From: Bacillota bacterium
Lineage (GTDB): Bacteria > Bacillota > Limnochordia > Limnochordales > ZCTH02-B6
Length of the DNA stretch: 9,323 nucleotides
Direction of reading: 5' to 3'
NCBI GenBank assembly: GCA_017578085.1
Contig: PKQR01000089.1
Coordinates: 1-9,323, forward strand
The notes under the pieces: model-generated
Databases searched by the model: none
What the model saw: the letters and a program-made list of their open reading frames with translations, nothing else
What the model was told of the DNA's origin: nothing
Program-made: the position numbers and the translations under genes
In this document: one piece after another, positions 5,397 through 9,323 of the stretch
Layout: each line of letters starts with the position of its first letter
Position numbering within the stretch: the first letter of the stretch is position 1

Positions 5397-5445
5397 GTTG
5401 ATGCCGGGCTGCTCACCGCCACATCACGGGCGTCACCGTAGCGCG

Positions 5446-5450
5446 AGGAG
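5446..5450 (+). promoter_or_regulatory. Ribosome binding site that favours the GTG start at 5457
   Basis: AGGAG followed by 6 bases and GTG at 5457. A TTG at 5451 in the same frame directly abuts the site and is therefore less likely to be the start. Confidence 0.65.
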
Positions 5451-5456
5451 TTGAGT

Positions 5457-5711
5457 GTGGACGTGTTGGAAAACTTGTTCCCCGGGATCTGGGGGGAGCT
5501 GGTCCTGGTCATCATCGGCGTTGGGGCGTTTATGACCGGGCTCACCGGTCTACTCCTGGGTGGACGCCGGTTGCCTCCCTTCGAGATTCCGGCGCGCCTG
5601 CGCGGCTTCGCCAACTTGGCGTTTGCCCTGCTGACCATGGTGGGGCTGACGCTGATCACCAATACCCGGCCCGACTTCGTGGAGCGGCTGTTCAACACGT
5701 TGACGCAGTAA
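5457..5711 (+). CDS. Small membrane protein, 84 residues, function unknown
   Basis: I do not recognise the family. The protein has two hydrophobic stretches, about residues 13-34 (ELVLVIIGVGAFMTGLTGLL) and 50-68 (FANLAFALLTMVGLTLIT). They are joined by a short basic, proline-containing loop (GGRRLPPFEIPARLR), which suggests an inner-membrane hairpin with the loop inside. The GTG at 5457 has AGGAG 6 bases upstream. Its TAA stop is one base before the GTG start of RNase HI, so the two genes are probably co-transcribed and translationally coupled. It is the first gene after the promoter at 5320-5348. Nothing in it points to a role in nucleic-acid metabolism; the linkage may be incidental. Confidence 0.75.
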   Translation: MDVLENLFPGIWGELVLVIIGVGAFMTGLTGLLLGGRRLPPFEIPARLRGFANLAFALLTMVGLTLITNTRPDFVERLFNTLTQ

Positions 5712-5712
5712 C

Positions 5713-6207
5713 GTGGATCGGGACGACAGGCCCGCTCAAGGAGAGCAAGATCGCCGCCCTGTGGTGGACGTGTACACCGATGGTGCCTGCCGAGGCAATC
5801 CGGGCCCCGGCGGGTGGGCGGCGGTGCTCCTGTACGGTGAACACCGGCGGGAACTGAGCGGCGGTGAGCGCTGCACCACCAACCAGCGCATGGAGCTGAC
5901 GGCGGCCATCGAGGCGTTCAAGGCGCTGCGCCGCCCGTGCCGGGTGCGCATCCACAGCGACAGCGCCTATTTGGTGAACGCGTTCCGGCTCGGGTGGGTC
6001 GAGCGCTGGCAGGCCAACGGCTGGCGCACGGCGGCGGGCAAACCGGTGGAGAATCAGGATCTGTGGATGGAACTGTTGCGGGTAAGCCGGCCGCACCGGG
6101 TGGAGTGGGTCAAGGTAGCCGGGCATGCTGGGGACGTGTGGAACGAGCGGACCGATGAGCTGGCCCGGGCCGCCATCCCCAACGGTGCAGGGCCCGGTGA
6201 CCCGTAG
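5713..6207 (+). CDS. rnhA: Ribonuclease HI
   Basis: RNase HI cuts the RNA strand of RNA-DNA hybrids, removing R-loops and primers with two metal ions. All four acidic catalytic residues are visible: D23 in YTDGACRGNPGPGGWA, E61 in NQRMELTAA, D83 in HSDSAY and D148 in NERTDELAR. The active-site loop histidine (H138 in AGHAG) is also present. The basic handle region (VERWQANGWRT, then GKPVENQDLW) is intact, as in the E. coli-type enzyme. At 164 residues it is normal length, with about 13 extra residues at the front. The GTG at 5713 lies one base after the upstream stop and has no ribosome site, so translation is probably coupled. A GTG at 5761 is an alternative start, but AAGGAG is 17 bases away from it, too far. 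Confidence 0.95.
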   Translation: MDRDDRPAQGEQDRRPVVDVYTDGACRGNPGPGGWAAVLLYGEHRRELSGGERCTTNQRMELTAAIEAFKALRRPCRVRIHSDSAYLVNAFRLGWVERWQANGWRTAAGKPVENQDLWMELLRVSRPHRVEWVKVAGHAGDVWNERTDELARAAIPNGAGPGDP

Positions 6208-6246
6208 CGGCGCGAGATTCAGCCGCGGGAAGGCGGTGGCGCGGGC

Positions 6247-7077
6247 ATGACAGAGCTGGAGCGGGTGCGGGCGGCCGCGGCGTATTTGGCCGAGCGGGTG
6301 CCCCTGCGACCCAAGGTGGGCTTGATCCTTGGCTCCGGCTTGGGGCAGTTGGCGGACCGGATCGAGGACGCCGTGGCGGTGCCGTACGGGGACATCCCCC
6401 ACTTTCAAGCCTCGACGGTGGCGGGTCACCGGGGCCGCCTGGTGGCGGGGCGCCTGGCCGGTACGGCCGTCTGGGCGATGCAAGGCCGCGTTCATTATTA
6501 CGAGGGCTACAGCATGGCCGACGTGGTGCGGCCGGTACGCGTCATGCGGGAGCTCGGCGTGACGACGCTGGTGGTGACCAACGCGGCCGGCGGCCTCAAC
6601 CCCGCGTTCCGTCCCGGCGACCTCATGCTGATCACCGACCACATCAACTTTTTCGGCACCAATCCCCTCATCGGACCCAACGAAGACGCTTTTGGTCCCC
6701 GGTTTCCCGACATGACCAACGCGTATGACCCCGAATTGCGGGCCCTGGCTAAGGCGGTGGCGGCAGAAGCGGGCTTGCCGCTTCAAGAAGGCGTGTACCT
6801 GGGGCTCAGCGGGCCGTCCTTCGAAACCCCGGCGGAGATTCGCGCGTTTCGCATTCTCGGCGCGGACGCGGTAGGGATGTCCACGGTGCCGGAGGTGATC
6901 GCCGCCCGCCACATGGGCGTGCGGGTGCTGGGGATCTCGTGCATCACCAACCTGGCTGCCGGCTTGCAGACCGAGCCCTTAAGCCACGAGGAGGTCATGG
7001 AGACGACTGCCCGGGCGGCGGGGAACTTTGCCCGCCTTGTGACGGGGATCGTCGCCCGGTTGGGGGACGAAGGTTAG
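6247..7077 (+). CDS. punA: Purine nucleoside phosphorylase, trimeric type
   Basis: PNP splits inosine and guanosine with phosphate to give the base and ribose-1-phosphate, in cytosolic purine salvage. The 276 residues match the trimeric (human/PunA-like) class rather than hexameric DeoD. Visible are the phosphate loop GSGLG (29-33, S30), H61 in GHRG, GRVHYYEGY (R81, H83), NAAGGLN (112-118), GPSFETPAE (F192, E193), GMSTVPE (M211, S212), TN (234-235) and H247. The Asn at 235 and Glu at 193 are those that select 6-oxopurines in the family, so inosine/guanosine specificity is expected. The ATG at 6247 has only a distant GGGAAGG (13-base gap). It lies 39 bases after rnhA and probably shares its transcript. 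The gene converges on the orphan at 7111-7455 with only 33 bases between and no evident terminator. Confidence 0.95.
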   Translation: MTELERVRAAAAYLAERVPLRPKVGLILGSGLGQLADRIEDAVAVPYGDIPHFQASTVAGHRGRLVAGRLAGTAVWAMQGRVHYYEGYSMADVVRPVRVMRELGVTTLVVTNAAGGLNPAFRPGDLMLITDHINFFGTNPLIGPNEDAFGPRFPDMTNAYDPELRALAKAVAAEAGLPLQEGVYLGLSGPSFETPAEIRAFRILGADAVGMSTVPEVIAARHMGVRVLGISCITNLAAGLQTEPLSHEEVMETTARAAGNFARLVTGIVARLGDEG

Positions 7078-7110
7078 CCCGGAAGGTTGACCGGCGCGTG
7101 CCGCAGCGGC

Positions 7111-7455
7111 TCAGGCGATCCCGTCCCGGGAGAAGCTGTCGTACTCCCGGATCTCGTCCAGCATGGCGACCAACTCGTCCACGTGCTGGGCTTGCCGGAT
7201 CGCCTGGCGGGTGAGGGCCTCGTTGTAGATGCGGCGCTGCTCAAGAAGCACGTCGTGGAGGATGCGGCGCACTTCCCGGGGCGGTTTCCCTTCGAGCAAC
7301 TTCTCCGCCAGGGCCCGGACCAGCGCTTTCAGCTCCAGGTTCTGCTTAAGCAGATGGGCGATGTGCTGGTCGTTGCGCAGGGCGCGCAGGTGCTTGCCAA
7401 AGAGACGCGCATGGGGGATACGGGCCTTGCGTGCGCGGGGAAACCGAAGGATCAA
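7111..7455 (-). CDS. Small basic helical protein, 114 residues, function unknown
   Basis: I do not recognise the family. The first 27 residues are strongly basic (RFPRARKARIPHARLF), which would suit nucleic-acid or phospholipid binding. Residues about 30-105 look like long charged helices with heptad-like leucines (LLKQNLELKALVRALAEKLL, then VRRILHDVLLEQRR), so a coiled coil is likely. The end is acidic. There is no cysteine, signal peptide or membrane segment. The start is a TTG at 7455-7453: GGAGGTGA (7469-7462) is 6 bases upstream, and a good promoter lies just beyond it. It is divergent from acnA and convergent with PNP, so it is transcribed alone. Expression signals and codon use like its neighbours make it a real gene, though it could be lineage-restricted. 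Confidence 0.8.
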   Translation of the reverse strand: MILRFPRARKARIPHARLFGKHLRALRNDQHIAHLLKQNLELKALVRALAEKLLEGKPPREVRRILHDVLLEQRRIYNEALTRQAIRQAQHVDELVAMLDEIREYDSFSRDGIA

Positions 7456-7461
7456 CGGGAC

Positions 7462-7469
7462 TCACCTCC
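7462..7469 (-). promoter_or_regulatory. Ribosome binding site that fixes a TTG start
   Basis: GGAGGTGA on the minus strand, 6 bases before the TTG at 7455-7453. No in-frame ATG or GTG lies closer to it. An ATG-only caller would miss or shorten this gene. Confidence 0.8.
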
Positions 7470-7483
7470 GGGGAGACGGCACG

Positions 7484-7513
7484 ATCATACCGCAAGAGGC
7501 GGCGGGGCGTCAA
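7484..7513 (-). promoter_or_regulatory. Promoter of the 114-residue gene
   Basis: TTGACG (7513-7508), an 18-base spacer and TATGAT (7489-7484), with transcription starting near 7477. That leaves a short leader of about 20 bases before the start codon. Confidence 0.65.
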
Positions 7514-7537
7514 AGCCGCCCAAGGTGCTGCCGATTG

Positions 7538-7546
7538 TGGTACAAT
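7538..7546 (+). promoter_or_regulatory. Extended -10 promoter of acnA
   Basis: TGG-TACAAT: an extended -10 (TG at 7538-7539, TACAAT at 7541-7546). No clear -35 lies 16-18 bases upstream. Transcription would start near 7553, giving a leader of about 75 bases. That leader contains a small GCCCC/GGGGC hairpin (7576-7591). Confidence 0.55.
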
Positions 7547-7627
7547 GCCCCTGAGGAGCGAATTTTTGTGCTTGTGCCCCAGATGAGGGGCTGGCGGCGT
7601 TAAAGTAGCGAAGGAAAGGAGAACGTT

Positions 7628-9323
7628 ATGGCAGCCGTCAATCCGTTTGGTAGTCGAAGTGTACTGGAAACGGGGCGCGGCAAGGCGGTTATCTACCGGC
7701 TGGACGCCCTGGAAAAGGCGGGCGTGGCCAACGTCTCCCGTTTGCCCTTCTCGCTACGGGTGCTCTTGGAGAGCCTGCTGCGCAACTGCGACGGGTACGC
7801 GGTGACCGAGGAGCAGATCGAGGCCTTGGCGCGCTGGCGGCCCGGCAACGTCCCCGAGCAGGAGATCGGGTTTATGCCGGCCCGGGTCCTCTTGCAGGAC
7901 TTCACCGGCGTGCCGTGCGTGGTGGACTTGGCCGCGATGCGGTCCGCCATCGCCCGGCGGGGCGGCGATCCGAAGCGCATCAACCCGCTTATCCCGGTGG
8001 ACCTGGTCATCGACCACTCGGTGATCGTGGATGCCTTCGGCACCCCGGACGCCTTCCGGTTCAACGTCGAGAAGGAGTTTGAGCGCAACCGCGAGCGGTA
8101 CCTGCTGCTGCGGTGGGCGCAGAAGGCGTTCGACAACTTCCGCGTCGTGCCGCCCGGAACCGGTATCGTCCACCAGGTGAACCTGGAGTACTTGGCCAAG
8201 GTCGCCCAGTGGCGGGAGGTCAACGGGGAAGCGGTCGTGTTCCCCGACAGCGTCTTGGGCACCGACTCCCACACCACCATGATCAACGGGCTGGGCGTCC
8301 TCGGCTGGGGCGTGGGCGGCATTGAGGCCGAGGCGGTTATGCTGGGCCAGCCGTACTACATGCTGATCCCGGAGGTCGTCGGCGTCCGCCTGACGGGCGA
8401 ACTGCCTGAGGGGGCCACCGCGACCGACCTGGTGCTGACGGTTACGCAGATGCTGCGCAAGCACGGCGTGGTGGGCAAGTTCGTGGAGTTCTTCGGCGAC
8501 GGCCTCAACCGGCTGCCCCTCGCGGACCGGGCCACCATCGGCAACATGGCGCCCGAGTACGGCGCGACGTGCGGGTTCTTCCCGGTGGACAATGAAGTCC
8601 TCAACTACCTGCGCTTCACGGGCCGCGACCCCGAGCTGGTCGATCTCGTGGAGCGGTACTACAAGGAACAGGGCCTGTTCCGCACGGACGATACCCCGGA
8701 ACCCGAGTTCTCGGTGGTTCTGGAGCTTGACATGAGCACGGTGGAGCCGAGCCTCGCCGGGCCCCGGCGGCCCCAGGACCGGGTCCCGCTGGGCAAAGTG
8801 CGGGAGTCGTTCCGCATCGCGCTGCGGGACTACTTCGGCAAGGGCGAAGAAGCCCCCGCGGCCCCGGCGGCTGGCGGCGGCGTGGCCGTAGCCACCCGCC
8901 AGGCTACGGAGCTCACCCACGGCTCGGTGGTCATCGCGGCCATCACCAGCTGCACCAACACGTCCAACCCGTCGGTGATGGTGGGTGCGGGCCTTTTGGC
9001 CAAGAAGGCGGTGGAGCGGGGCCTGGCGGTGTCGCCGCACGTCAAGACGAGCCTGGCGCCCGGCTCCCGCGTCGTCACGGACTACCTGGAGGCTGCCGGT
9101 CTCCTGCCGTACCTGGAGAAGTTGGGCTTCCACGTGGTCGGTTACGGGTGCACCACGTGCATCGGCAACAGCGGGGCCTTGCCTGAGCCGGTGGCCGAGG
9201 CCATCAAGGAGCGGGACCTGGTCACCGCGGCGGTGCTCAGCGGCAACCGCAACTTCGAGGGCCGCATCAACCCGCTGGTCAAGGCCAACTACCTGGCGTC
9301 GCCGATCCTGGTCGTGGCCTATG
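7628..9323 (+). CDS. acnA: Aconitate hydratase A, N-terminal 565 residues (runs off right edge)
   Basis: Aconitase interconverts citrate and isocitrate through cis-aconitate in the TCA cycle, using a [4Fe-4S] cluster. The visible part matches AcnA/IRP1-type enzymes, about 900 residues when complete, so roughly two-thirds is here. Landmarks are LPFSLRVLLESLLRN (39-53), QDFTGVPCVVDLAAMR (90-105), PVDLVIDHSV (123-132), VVPPGTGIVHQVNLEYLA (173-190), GTDSHTTMINGLGVLGWGVG (211-230) and the cluster cysteines C442 (SCTNTSNP), C508 and C511 (GYGCTTCIGNSG). All three cluster ligands are present. The C-terminal swivel domain is off the window. The ATG at 7628 follows AAAGGAG (7615-7621) with a 6-base gap. 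A short Ala/Gly/Pro-rich insert (about 406-420) is a variable linker. In Bacillus acnA-type aconitases, loss of the cluster can turn the protein into an RNA-binding regulator; this is known of the family and not visible here. Confidence 0.97.
   Translation, partial: MAAVNPFGSRSVLETGRGKAVIYRLDALEKAGVANVSRLPFSLRVLLESLLRNCDGYAVTEEQIEALARWRPGNVPEQEIGFMPARVLLQDFTGVPCVVDLAAMRSAIARRGGDPKRINPLIPVDLVIDHSVIVDAFGTPDAFRFNVEKEFERNRERYLLLRWAQKAFDNFRVVPPGTGIVHQVNLEYLAKVAQWREVNGEAVVFPDSVLGTDSHTTMINGLGVLGWGVGGIEAEAVMLGQPYYMLIPEVVGVRLTGELPEGATATDLVLTVTQMLRKHGVVGKFVEFFGDGLNRLPLADRATIGNMAPEYGATCGFFPVDNEVLNYLRFTGRDPELVDLVERYYKEQGLFRTDDTPEPEFSVVLELDMSTVEPSLAGPRRPQDRVPLGKVRESFRIALRDYFGKGEEAPAAPAAGGGVAVATRQATELTHGSVVIAAITSCTNTSNPSVMVGAGLLAKKAVERGLAVSPHVKTSLAPGSRVVTDYLEAAGLLPYLEKLGFHVVGYGCTTCIGNSGALPEPVAEAIKERDLVTAAVLSGNRNFEGRINPLVKANYLASPILVVAY

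Noticed and set aside
7754..9133. Long minus-strand ORF opposite acnA
   Set aside because: It is a mirror frame of the aconitase gene, whose cluster cysteines and signature motifs are unmistakable on the plus strand.

Overview
The window is about 9.3 kb of GC-rich bacterial chromosome, mostly housekeeping genes, with several small uncharacterised genes in between. It looks like a high-GC, possibly thermophilic member of the Bacillota. The Shine-Dalgarno sites are long and near-perfect (AAGGAGG, GGAGGTGA). Several promoters fit the -35/-10 consensus with 17-18 bp spacers. Four or five of the genes start with TTG or GTG, and the fructose-1,6-bisphosphatase is the class V (archaeal/thermophile) type. 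This assignment is an inference; there is no rRNA gene here to confirm it.

Layout from left to right. (1) The start of nth (endonuclease III) runs leftward off the window edge at 1-250. (2) A strong rightward promoter at 338-366 faces about 520 bases with no convincing gene. (3) A class V fructose-1,6-bisphosphate aldolase/phosphatase (888-2012, +) converges on a 66-residue orphan gene (2138-2338, -). A shared stem-loop terminator lies between them. The orphan gene has its own promoter, Shine-Dalgarno site and terminator. (4) A zinc-type medium-chain dehydrogenase (2589-3626, -) ends in a hairpin and is divergent from an alpha-helical TPR-like protein (3821-4840, +). The latter's promoter at 3704-3732 shows that its true start is a TTG. 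(5) A half-size TauE/SafE membrane protein (4923-5279, -) is divergent from a three-gene rightward cluster: an 84-residue membrane protein, RNase HI (rnhA) and purine nucleoside phosphorylase. A palindrome overlaps the promoter of that cluster. (6) A small basic helical orphan (7111-7455, -) is divergent from aconitase acnA, which runs off the right edge.

Functions by theme: central carbon metabolism (FBP aldolase/phosphatase, aconitase), nucleic-acid maintenance and nucleotide salvage (Nth, RNase HI, PNP), one oxidoreductase, one transporter-like protein and four proteins of unknown function. I see no mobile element, CRISPR array, phage gene or defence system. The best leads for something undescribed are the long untranslated stretch downstream of the strong promoter at 338-366, and the two small orphan genes with complete expression signals (2138-2338 and 7111-7455).
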